This document shows, one piece after another, positions 1-10,487 of a stretch of DNA of 64,000 nt (the stretch's first letter is position 1; each line of letters opens with the position of its first letter). Where the stretch lies: positions 310,001 to 374,000 of the forward strand of contig JBAMDO010000014.1 in assembly GCA_037074765.1 (NCBI GenBank), written 5' to 3'. Below the pieces are notes generated by a model. The model was not told where the DNA came from. It saw nothing but the letters and a program-made list of their open reading frames with translations, and did not search any database. The position numbers and the translations under genes are program-made. This DNA comes from Mansonella perstans (lineage: Eukaryota; Nematoda; Chromadorea; Rhabditida; Onchocercidae).

Positions 1-274
1 AACAAGATTATTCCCAACTTTTGCAGAAATTTAAAAGTCCATCGAGAGTTCGGTGTTAATTCACCGCATTTAGATTAACTTCTTCAGTTTTTAAAATAAG
101 CTTTTCTTTTATATGCAAGATGATGTCATTTCGTAAACCACCAATCTATTTTATTTTTTGTTATGCATTTAGCAAGGTAAGCAGTTCCACATCAAAAAAT
201 TGTTAATTCATCGAATAATCCATATAATCAACTTCGAAATATATATTTCATATAAGCAAGCATATTATACTTAC

Positions 275-1065
275 ATTCTGCTGGTGTGCAAGTGTTTGCC
301 TGAGAAGTACTTGTTTGATTGATTGTTCTTTAGCATATTTTTTTGCATCTGCTAACCAATCTTTTTGCTTGCTGCGCAACTTTACAAGGCCCAAACCCAA
401 TAGCTGAGCTTCTTTCTTAGCTCCAGGTCCAACGATGATCTTAAAAAAAGGAATCAAAATTAAGTCTTAAAAAATTGCAGTATCTAGCAACTATAGTAGC
501 AGTCTGGCATAATATTCCCAACATTTTAATAAAGAAACCAGAGTTCCATAAAAATTCTTCCATTTCATTTGAATTATACAATCTTCGACTCAGTCTGTTT
601 CGAATCATTTATCCATTTTCTCTATTGTTATCTACATTATATTTATAATTCTGAAGCAAACCTACCATAACAGCATGCAATATAAAAACATTCATATCAC
701 TTATGTTACGTATTTATTTCTTTTCATGCATTTTTTCTTTTATATCAGATTTTTAAGAAAAAAAAAAAAGAAAAAAAAGCAAAGAAATGAAAATAAAAAA
801 CATGAAAACTCACAGCTCCAGACTGTGGAAGAACAGGCATTGGCACAAGAGCTTCGCTTGGCATGTATGTTGCAACAGGATCTGCTGTAACATGCAATCC
901 CGTAGTACCATTACTTTCTGAAAACAAAAAAAATGCAGTGTGAAAATACCTTGAATAATTTTAATTGTATTAAAAAAAGATCATCCATATAAACAAACCT
1001 GTTTTAGCCTGTATCCCAATAACAGTTGTATCTTTTGACTGTTGTTGTCCCAATTCATCCATAAC
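275..1065 (-). CDS. rnp-6: PUF60 / RNP-6 poly(U)-binding splicing factor, N-terminal part
   Basis: Partial gene running off the left edge. Three in-frame exons are seen: 999-1062 (ATG at 1062; MDELGQQQ...), 814-917 and 275-439, with GT/AG sites and consistent phase. The last encodes LGLVKLRSKQKDWLADAKKY and KEQSIKQVLLRQTLAHQQ, which match the conserved PUF60 segment just before the first RRM (human form LGLPPLTPEQQEA..., AKKYAMEQSIKSVL...). PUF60 binds the polypyrimidine tract with U2AF and acts in 3' splice-site choice in the nucleus. The RRMs are not in the window, so the call rests on this pre-RRM segment. The exon at 999-1065 has an acceptor directly upstream of its ATG, so a further 5' coding exon may exist (see 1198-1302). 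Confidence 0.85.
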
Positions 1066-1197
1066 CTAAATTATATATACCTCGATTTGAATTTACTCTG
1101 AAATCATATATACATTATAGTAGACGTGAAAACTAGTTTCAAAACATTCCAATCCATTCCAAAATATCAATTCCTCCTCCATCCTCAACTCCCCTAC

Positions 1198-1302
1198 CTC
1201 GCCATCGAGTACTGTCGTCAAAATATCACATCCGGCTTCATTTACTACTACTGTGTCTCCCTGTGCTACTCCGATACCGATGGTTCCTCGTCCAATTTGC
1301 AA
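1198..1302 (-). CDS. possible upstream coding exon of PUF60
   Basis: On the minus strand a GC-richer open stretch ends in a good donor (GGCGAG|GTAGGG at 1198). Spliced to the acceptor at 1065 it joins in frame to the PUF60 N-terminus (…TTVLDGE then VMDELGQQQ). The stretch reads roughly GVAQGDTVVVNEAGCD. No ATG lies in this frame within it, and a stop precedes it, so either another exon supplies the start or the stretch is not coding. Confidence 0.3.
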
Positions 1303-2288
1303 TTCTCATGCAACGGACCAGAAATCGAATGAAATCCAAAAAAGTGAATTTACAAATACCGATTTTGGCAACCCCCTAAAATTTTCATCTCTAAATTTCG
1401 CTATAGTGAGTTCGTATATTAAAAATTTAAAATACAATTAGTATTAACGACAATTACTATACGGTTGTGAATGAATGACCAATCACAAGACGAAGCAAAT
1501 TCAAAATTTAATAAAATTTTTTACCACAATAATTTAATGTAACATTAAATACAATCTTTCACAGGCATATCTATTAAAGCTTTAATCTGCTAGAAAACAA
1601 TTTAAATTTCGATTTTTAAATTAAAAAAAAATTTAAATTTAAACCATATAAAGAAACAAGAATATCAGAAAAAATAATTCAATGCTACTCTATAATTGCC
1701 TTTCAATTAAGAAAAACGAAACAGAAATGCTACGATTCCGGTACTAAAAAATTGAATGCACAAAATACGAATAAATGGAGAAAATGGAAAATCTTACAAA
1801 TAAGAACTAAAAAGTAGATCCATAGAGAAAATAGCTAGCTACATGGCAACATGAATACAGATCAACCGAAAAAAAAAAAAAAAAAACGGCATTACACTGT
1901 GTTTTACTCCACAGCTGAGTAAATTTTGGAAGATCTTTCAGTGCACCAAGATGATAAATAAAAGAGAATAAAATAACAACGAATCATTTCAAAACCGATT
2001 TATAGCAATGATGATCACACATTAATAATTGCTACATGACATTAAATGAGAGATTTAAGCAATACATTTTCTACGATAACAAATTTTGTCTTGGAATTTA
2101 AACGTAACATTACTTATTAAAAATTAGATCAGAGGAAATTAGCAAAAATTTGCGCAATGTTCAGTCTTGATACAATACTGTCCACGAGAAGCTACAAATT
2201 AAAAAACCTAACAATCCAGTTTTCAAAAAAAAAAAAAAGATTTATTTTTTGGTGAAAACCATGTTGTTTGAGACGATTTTATATCCAA
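1303..2288. other. intergenic, AT-rich
   Basis: Region between the PUF60 5' end and the bag-1 stop. It is AT-rich with poly(A/T) runs (for example near 1869-1887 and 2226-2239). No conserved coding segment or RNA gene was recognised. It should include the bag-1 3' UTR. Confidence 0.5.
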
Positions 2289-4429
2289 CTATAAAGCATC
2301 TTCAGGATGTTCGCATCGATACAAGTAATCAGATAGCCGTGCAATTAGTTTATCATTCTTATTCAGCGCATCCTGCAGTCCATCCACTAAGAATTTCCGT
2401 TTCTCGCGATTTCGTTTAATCTTTAAATAACCAATTATAAATATTTGAAAATATTTCATATAGTTTCTGAAAAAAATTCAAGCATATATAGCAGATAAAA
2501 GAAAGTAATTAAATGAACGCTTAAGATATCTGGGCTCGGAGCACATAAATATCTCATCAACGCTGAGATGAGAACAGTACCGACTTGGTGACAAAGTCAG
2601 CCAATGTTTTCCTTGTAACAATGTTTGTCTGTTATCATTGTCTTATTACTTCCTAATTATTTAAATGTCTCAGCGGATCTTCCGCATCCACATATTACAT
2701 ATTCTACTTCTATAACTCTGAAGCTTGCATCAAAAAAAAAATTTACTTGTTCATCTTCAATATCATCATGATTGATTTGCAAACCATCCAGTGTTTCCAA
2801 AAGCTTCATACAATTTTCAGCATATCCTTTCAGGCGTTTATCCATTCCCTTGATATAGCCTTGCCTCTCAGGATCTGCAGCACTTGATTTTCAGACAGAA
2901 TGTATAGATCGTTTACACAGAACTGTGACTATTTACTCCAATCACGTTTATAAATAATGAATTGAACTTAGTGGTAAAATACAAGAAATAGTAAATTGAA
3001 TATTTTTCAAGATGAATTTCAAATTAATAATAACAAAATCAAATGAATAGAGCTCTGCCGAAAATTATCAAATGATAACATGAAGAAGTTGTAAAACCTT
3101 TCAGGAAGTTTTTCTCCAACTGAGTCAGATCAGTCTCATTCTTTGCATATATTTTAGATATATCGCCAACATGCTTCCTCTCGAAGTCTACCAGCATCTT
3201 TAAAAAAAGAACAAGTTTAGATAGTTTTGAACTTATATAAATTTTACTATACTCCTAAGTTCTGATCTCTGCATCAGTGTCATCGCAGATGTACAAAAAA
3301 CATAAATTGTTGACGTATCTATATCCATTTCTAGCAAATAGTTATGAATACTGCTGATGCTGTACAAGAATTAAAGAAATTTAAAAATTCTCCATATAAC
3401 AAACCTTCCATCCAACATCTGTATTCATTGTCGGTGGCTTTCCAAGAATTAACAATTTATCATTTTCTTTAAAATTAAAAGATGACAGTGGAGTGGAATC
3501 ATTACCCATTAAAATACGACCTAAACATAAAAATTCATGCATTGGATAATGCAATTCTTTTCTAAATGTTTCAATGTCAAAAGGATTATATGATTAGTAA
3601 TAATTAAGATTTCCATGATTCCACTTTAAAATTTCGATAATATAAAAGAGTTAAATGTAGGAACATTTGTTTCTTTTAACAGATTCTGTATAGTTTACAA
3701 TTTTTTAATTCAGTGTAGTTAACAAATATTACAATTTTAATTCTTTCAATTCTAGAAGTTTACAAAAAAAAGTATTATACCTCTGTGAACAATTTTTAAA
3801 GCATTCGAACTGATATTGCACAGTGAACATACTTGCTGTTTCAGAGATCCAAACGTTGAGATCGTTTCTGCATGTGTTATATTGGAATCAACGTTGTTTT
3901 CTCCTTGAGTTGCTGCAAAAATTAACTATTTAACAGTGATGCTTTCGTAGGCTCAAAAAAAAAAAAAAAAAATACACTTGTACCTCTCAATAGACCAACA
4001 AGTTGAACATTACCTAACACAACATCGCAAGAACATACATTTAAGAAAACACGGGAAAGTAACTTAAAGTAAATGTAACTACTATTACTGATTTACTATC
4101 ACTCATGTCACTTTTCCAAAATTATTTTTTTCGATGTATGTAATTCGATTTCAGGATTCGTCACAATTTTTATATTATACGCATCACTAAATGATATGGA
4201 CAACTGCAATATCGTAGAATTCATTTAATAGTGAATGCATGAAAATACTAGCCAACCCTAGTAATAATGCATGACAAATTGAATACGCTACTTTTTATGC
4301 CAACAAATATTTAATTAACAAAAAATTTCACTTACACGTGTTTTGACATTCATTCACGTTATCTGGGATTTGTCCAACGTCTACCTCTATAGGATAAATT
4401 TTTGTAGCACAAGAAATATTTAATATCAT
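2289..4429 (-). CDS. bag-1: BAG-1 co-chaperone (ubiquitin-like + BAG domain)
   Basis: Complete six-exon model: 4336-4429, 3781-3912, 3405-3520, 3098-3197, 2747-2874, 2289-2420; 702 nt, 233 residues, all introns GT-AG. The N-terminus (MILNISCATKIYPIEV) begins a ubiquitin-like fold that continues through KIVHRGRILMG and FNFKENDKLLILGK, typical of BAG1 Ubl domains. The BAG domain follows: GMDKRLKGYAENCMKLLETL, then IKRNREKRKFLVDGLQDALN and LIARLSDYL at the end. The order and spacing match Caenorhabditis BAG-1. BAG-1 binds the Hsp70 ATPase domain and promotes nucleotide release, and the Ubl part can contact the proteasome. It is cytosolic or nuclear, with no signal peptide. Nothing is missing relative to the family. 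Confidence 0.93.
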
Positions 4430-4613
4430 TATGTATTCATTCAATCAATCAACCAATCCTAAAAGAAAAATAACACGGAGATTTCAATAATGCTTGCGTT
4501 TACAAATAGATAATAACACGGATACTACAATAATGCTTACCTTTACGAGTAGTACGTTAAGTAAAGATTAAAAGCTTATTGTTTATAACACATACGTGTT
4601 CATTACATATGCT

Positions 4614-5005
4614 TAATTCATTAACATTACATGCATCCTAATTCATTAACATTACATGCATCCTAATTCATCAACATGCTAATTCATCAACATTACATGC
4701 ATCCTAATTTATCAACATTACATGCATCCTAATTCATCAACATTACATGCATCCTAATTCATCAACATTACATGCATCCTAATTCATCAACATTACATGC
4801 ATCCTAATTCATCAACATTACATGCATCCTAATTCATCAACATTACATGCATCCTAATTCATCAACATTACATGCATCCTAATTCATCAACATTACATGC
4901 ATCCTAATTCATCAACATTACATGCATCCTAATTCATCAACATTACATGCATCCTAATTCATCAACATTACATGCATCCTAATTCATCAACATTACATGC
5001 ATCCT
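4614..5005. repeat. 25-bp minisatellite, about 15.5 copies
   Basis: A tandem array with a 25-bp unit (starts AATTCATCAACATTAC, ends ATGCATCCT). Copies at 4681-5005 are 13 nearly identical units, the main difference being one C/T change near 4710. Before them lie two copies with CATTAAC instead of CATCAAC and one truncated unit (about 4665-4680). The array sits about 185 bp upstream of the bag-1 ATG, in its presumed promoter. The homogeneity implies recent expansion. Confidence 0.97.
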
Positions 5006-5297
5006 TACTTGACAAAAAAGTAAAATTTTATTTACCCTTCAATAAATTCATCTACTGATTAACTGATTATACAGTTTTTTGAACGAAACATTATGCATTC
5101 ATTTCCTCCTAATCCTTTACGCTTGTACCTTAGTCACCTAACAAATTCACGCAGTAAATGTCCACTCCTCACCAACTTCACTTCAGAACACGTAAATCAC
5201 GCAGATTACGCAAACCCAAATTCGTTACCATTATTGAAAGAGATGTTTGAGATAAGGACTGCATACAGAGCACATGATGAATATGGAAAATTGATTA

Positions 5298-5461
5298 GGT
5301 TAGAAAGAGTATAAGCTAGAGAGTGAGGGCGATAAAAGAACTAGAAAGAGTATGAGCTAGAGAGTGAGAGCAATAAAAGAACTAGAAAGAATATGACCTA
5401 GAGAGTGAGAGTGATAAAAAAACTAGAAAGAGTATGAGCTAGAGAGTGAGAGCGATAAAAT
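5298..5461. repeat. 41-bp tandem repeat, four copies
   Basis: Four diverged copies of a 41-bp purine-rich unit (core AGAAAGAGTATGAGCTAGAG) at about 5298-5338, 5339-5379, 5380-5420 and 5421-5461. Differences are point changes only, with no length change between the last three. Confidence 0.92.
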
Positions 5462-6611
5462 GTTAAACATTGAAATTGCGAAGAGTGTTTCCAATCATAC
5501 ATGGGTGTTTGTGCACGTGCACGTACGTGTTTGTATGCGTATGTGATTATGAATATATTCACATGTATCTGTTATGTTTCAGTACATTCTGATTGAATGA
5601 ATTCCTGAAACGAGGAAAATAAAAAATGAAATTTGCCATGAATACGTACCCATTTGAAACAACCAATAATAATTACAATAATCCATAAATTTATGATTAA
5701 CCATAATTTATAATTAAACATTAAATTAAATTTATAATTAATCATTATATTAACAATAAAAGAGGGTACCACTCATATGATTAATTAATTGAAAAACTAA
5801 AGCACCCATAGGAAGGCTATTAAGAAAGCTTAAATTCCTATAAAGTTTGCAGTTTTTCAATTTCTCATAAACTCCCATTATAAAATAACTTGTACTTGTT
5901 AAATAGAATATATAGAATCGTTGTCATTCGTAAACTCTTTCAGTTTTAGTGTTTAGCTATATCAATCAATTTCAATGCTTTCGCCGCAGTTTCGCGATAA
6001 TTTATCGCAGAACAGAATATTCTAGATTGTAATTTTGAACTAACTTGACTGGTTATTCGTTTATCTTACGCAAATCGCTTCCAGAGTATTTCTTATTTTT
6101 TTGATCTGCTCCTAAATCATTCGAGACTTTTTTCAGAATCATTTCTGTTTTCCAACGGATATTTTCTTCCCAGTTTTGCATCGGAATTTCTTTACTTGTT
6201 AATCTTTTTTCCCATTGAATTTTGAACAGCTCCATCTAATTTTCCAACTGGGATTACCTTATCAGTTACTTTATCAATTTCATTTCTTGCACATACATTA
6301 AGGATATTCAGCTCATCTCATTCATACATCAGAATTACTCACTTTTTTATTCTATTTTCACAATATACTTTCAATGTATAATTCACGTGAAGCATACTAA
6401 ACAAGATAATCAGTTCATACATGTCGTACAACCTAAAAAAACTGAACTGATATTAAAATAAAATATGAATTCATATTAAAATATTGAAATATGATATTAA
6501 ATATGAATTCAGTCTAAGAAATTTGACTAAGATTAAGTACATATAATTCCATTTTCTATCCGAAATTCTTCAAAATTCCGTAATCAACATAATCAAGTAC
6601 ACAAATCAACA
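5462..6611. other. intergenic between bag-1 promoter region and ints-12
   Basis: AT-rich sequence with short TAAATT/AATTTA-rich stretches around 5680-5760. The short open frames here show no recognisable protein features or splice context. I see no gene. The right end should hold the ints-12 3' UTR. Confidence 0.45.
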
Positions 6612-9101
6612 TTATTTCCGTTCCTTAGAAACAAAGGAAGGAAGAACTTTATTTGCTGTAGCGCTGCCAGCTTGCAAATTCGAGTTACCACTAGCTGCTC
6701 CTGATGATGCAGATTTCTTTGCTGAAATAATATTAGATGTTTTGGAAAAATGTTTTTTATAAGCCAGATGAAAATAACTGGAAAACAATTATTGTTACAA
6801 ATTTCAATTTTTCTTTTTTTTTAAATTCGGTATTAAATCCAAACAAATGTTAAAACATTAACAAAACAAATAATATTGATTTAGAAGCAAGAAGTAATTC
6901 TAGAAAAGCTAAATTAAATGAAAAGAGAAAGGGGAAGGCAAATTCAAATACAATTTTTTCTTTTAAGATCACCGAAAGAGTGATAACCTTTCTTAGCAGC
7001 GAAATTCGAGAATGTTACTAAGATATCGTTTTCTGGCTTTAACGGCTGAATTCTTTCCTCTGAAGACTTTTGCATGCTTCCTTTGTCATCCTACAATTAA
7101 TTGATTAAAGATGGAATGATCCATATGTCAGTTTCATTTCTTCATCTTTGTCTCTTGTGTTCAGTATTTTGTCACAGTAAGCAGAAGAATCTCCCTGCAC
7201 TTTTCGAAATAACTAATATAATAGTAGTTCGTTTAAAAAATTGAAATAAACAGAATTACCTTCCTGAAATTAGAAATTGATTTTGAACAACTTGACTCCA
7301 TTTTCTCGTCCTACAAGCAAGTAGTGATTAAAAAAATGCAAACAGAATGTCGCCTTCCAATACAAATCATAAATAATATAGTATTTCCACTACGAACATG
7401 GATAAGAAATTCGAGAAAGAGCCAGAGCACTGGTATCAAAATAAAACAGGTTGTCCCGGCACATTCAGACCTAAACCACAGTGCAGTACTACAATTTAAA
7501 CACTGCTTCATACCTCACGATCTTTGCAATCACTACAGACAAATAGAAAACGAGGATCTTTGGCTTGTGCAGCTGTAATTTCAGGACGAGCACATTTCTG
7601 ATGAACAGTTTTACCACATTCTTCACAATCCAAGATCATATGATTTGGTAAACTTGTTGCACCACTACATGTACAACAGACCTGTAAAAATAATGATATT
7701 ATGGAAATGTGGTTGCAGAACTTCATGTGATGATTATTTCAACAACAATAATTGAATGATGAATAATGTGACGCAAGGTTTGATGCGTATTAGTGAGCTG
7801 TTTATAGTTACTGTCGTATATTACTTACTTTGTAATTTTTGGTTTGAAATCCAGAGAATTTCCGGGAACTGCTGTCATCAGAATCATCGCTTAATTCGAA
7901 CTGAGACAACACCAAAGATGTTGCGATTGGTGGACTATTTGCCGCTGACTGAAAACATTAAAAATTCTGGACTTTAATCTGAAACTAAAAGGGTAAAGCA
8001 AGAGTTTTAACGAAAAATCTTGAAACTAAAAGGATAAAACAAGAAAAAAAAATCATAGCAAACTAAGAGTGACAACAGTGAGTACATCAACATTTTTGGC
8101 GTTCGATTTTAGTTTCACTTTCTCCTTTGCCACTAATTTTGATCGCGAAACATTCACAGAGCGTATTTCGCCTATAAGAATTCACCTTTAGGATATAGAG
8201 AAACCGGAAAAAAATCGAAGATCATCTCATGATATCCGTTTTACACAACATTGTTGTATGGCAGAATCAGCTGTGCAAAACGAAAATCAGACTAACTATT
8301 AATTACCTGGCAGTATTCGTGGTGAAATCACAAATATAATTAGATGTAATTCAACATTAAAAATATGAGATCGTAACTAATGTCAGAGATAAATATCAAT
8401 ACAAATTTAAAGAACTTCTAAAACTGTTACACCAACCTTTATTAACATCCTGATGGGTTTTCTTGGATAACGGTGCTTTAACTTCCTTACTATCTGCTTC
8501 ATCATCTGATATCCACATAACATTCAAATCATGTTCTTTATAATAAGCTGCTAACTGTAGTTCAAAAAGCAAATCTATTAGAGCAATAAAATTCATGCAA
8601 ATTCACTATAAACACTCCCGTTTACTAAAAAAGTTCCAAAGATCACCTTGCTTGAAAGCTAATGAGACAATCAAAATCTTAACTAAACTTTAAAAAAAAA
8701 AATCAAATTCCGCTCAGAACTGATTCCTACTTACAAATGATCTGTGGAAATCCATCGACGGTTTAAAAGTAATTTTTCAATGACAATTTTCGTGACGAAA
8801 TTTTTTGAGATATTTGACGTATGCAAATTTATTACTTCATCATGCATTTGACGTAACTGATCGCAGGAATTTTGTTCGTCACTTTCAAACAGCTCACATA
8901 ATTTTGCGAAAAATTCTTTGCCAAAACGATTCTTTGCGTCTGATGGTAACTTCTTCTTCATTGATACTAAAAGAAAAAAAAAACTCTCGCTGATAATTAT
9001 TTAATTAACAAAGAAATTAGGTAGAATTTTTCGTGCTAAGCAAAAAAAAAATACCAAAACTAACATTTGCTTCGTTCCTTTTCACGCTTACGTCGTTCCA
9101 T
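6612..9101 (-). CDS. ints-12: Integrator complex subunit 12 (PHD finger)
   Basis: Model exons: 9092-9101, 8735-8966, 8647-8687 (proposed), 8437-8574, 8086-8171, 7829-7948, 7514-7681, 7260-7310, 6988-7090, 6612-6721; 352 residues. The core is a PHD finger at 7514-7681: VCCTCSG, LDCEECGKTVHQKCARPE and FVCSDCK give Cys4-His-Cys3 spacing, and KTVHQKCARPE...DPRF resembles INTS12 rather than other PHD proteins. The N-terminal helix (KEFFAKLCELFESDEQ) fits the short INTS12 segment that contacts INTS1. An acidic linker (LSDDSDDSSSRKF) precedes the PHD, and a Lys/Ser-rich tail ends SKERK. Integrator is a nuclear complex that cleaves snRNA 3' ends and terminates paused polymerase. The weak points are the 10-nt first exon, the 41-nt exon and the donor at 8086 (8077 and 8092 also keep frame). 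Confidence 0.85.
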
Positions 9102-9250
9102 TATAACAGTTGATGAAGTGGATAGTTTCGATGATTTTGTTAATGAAATCATCTATGAGATATTTTAATAATAATCAAGAAGTGAAAATGATAAGACTTA
9201 TTGTGAGCTTCTCAGATTGCTTCCACGGGAAGATTGTTCTGAAAAGAGAT

Positions 9251-9340
9251 TTAACAAATGAATCACACCAATAATTTATCAATAAATTTAACAAATGAAT
9301 CACACCAATAAATTTAACAAATGAATCACACCAAAAATTT
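9251..9340. repeat. 26-28 bp direct repeats, three copies
   Basis: Three copies of a unit containing AACAAATGAATCACACCA at about 9253, 9291 and 9316, just upstream of ints-12. The first copy is followed by a short insertion (ATTTATCA). Confidence 0.85.
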
Positions 9341-10487
9341 GATAATTCTTTTTTTGAAATTTTTTTTTTCAGTGTTTTTCTAAAAGATTAATTTCCTCTT
9401 AGATTTATGGAAAATAAAAGGATTCTTTGATTACTTTAATGATATTACTTCTTAAAACTTTCGCTTCTTATAATTCCTGTAATTTGCAGACTTTATTTTA
9501 TGGTACAGAATTATTTCTGGCAAAAAAGAAATAAAAAAATGATTTGATGTTTTCTTTAAAGTAAAATTTACTCACTTTCCTTATGCAAATAAATTATTCC
9601 TAATAACATAACTAAATTAACAACCTTTAACCTTTTACCATCACCTTAATCACACTACAATCTCTTCAATCAGCAGGAATATTATGTCCGCTTATCAGCT
9701 GATGCTCTCCCTTTTCCCTCTTTCTCCCTCTTCTCCCTTTGCAAGCAATACTCTTTTCGTCTACTTTCAATCTTTGCGATAATCTCAAGAACAATTTCTC
9801 AAGTTTAATTTTTTCATTCTAACAATTCTTGCTCCATTTATACACTCTTTTATTCTTTTTTCTTTTCTCATGCTTCATATTTTTATACAGTTCTCCTCAC
9901 TCTCATCCGTTCTCTCAACATTTTTCTCGCTTTCAAAGATAATAGCTATGCTACGATTAATGCAATACGAAATCCCACGCTGAAATTTTCTTTTATCATG
10001 TTTGTGTCTTTACATAAATGTATGTCTAACAAAGAGCAAGATGATTTCATTGCAAAATTGAAAAACTTAAAGTATTGCATGTTATTTCTTCAATTCGAAG
10101 TCATACAACCGGTTGTTCGAAGAAATGGTAAAACTATCATCAATCATTGTGCAATTGATGTTTCAAATTTTATGGTATCGTTAGCAAATATTGAAATTTT
10201 TATTAATTTTATCATTTTTTAATTTTGGAAATTTCAATACTCAAAAATTTAGTATTCGAAGATGTTTTAACTTTTTACTTTAAAAATATTTCAAAAAATT
10301 ATTCAGAAGCGTAAAAAATTGCATGAGATCTGAAATTTACTAGCTTAATTAAAGAGCAATGCTAATTAGATTCATTTGAATATTACTTTGCTAATTAGAT
10401 TCATTTGAATATTAATTGCACGATTAATTGATATATGTTTCATGCTAAAATTTACTAATGTTTTAATCTGGGATTTATTCATTATAG
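9341..10487. other. intergenic or 5' region of the Ig/EGF gene
   Basis: A C/T-rich stretch (9700-9920) is followed by an open frame starting at 9998 on the plus strand that reaches a donor (AAATG|GTAAAA, about 10127). Spliced to an acceptor at 10495 this would stay in frame with the Ig-like exon of the next gene (…[18 protein letters not shown]). No clear signal peptide is seen, so the true 5' end is unresolved. Confidence 0.35.
10361..10414. repeat. 25-bp direct repeat
   Basis: GCTAATTAGATTCATTTGAA plus ATATTA occurs at 10361-10385 and 10390-10414. A diverged third copy (GCTAATTAGACTCATTTA) lies at 10859. Confidence 0.9.

Noticed and set aside
4614..5005. CRISPR-like array
   Set aside because: Units are directly contiguous with no spacers. 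It is a minisatellite in nematode DNA.
5093..5314. 73-residue open frame between the two minisatellites
   Set aside because: It runs into the 41-bp repeat, has no splice or family support, and sits in an intergenic region.
7141..7196. extra ints-12 exon (GDSSAYCDKILNTRDKDEE…)
   Set aside because: There is a good acceptor but no suitable donor, and the flanking exons already join in phase.
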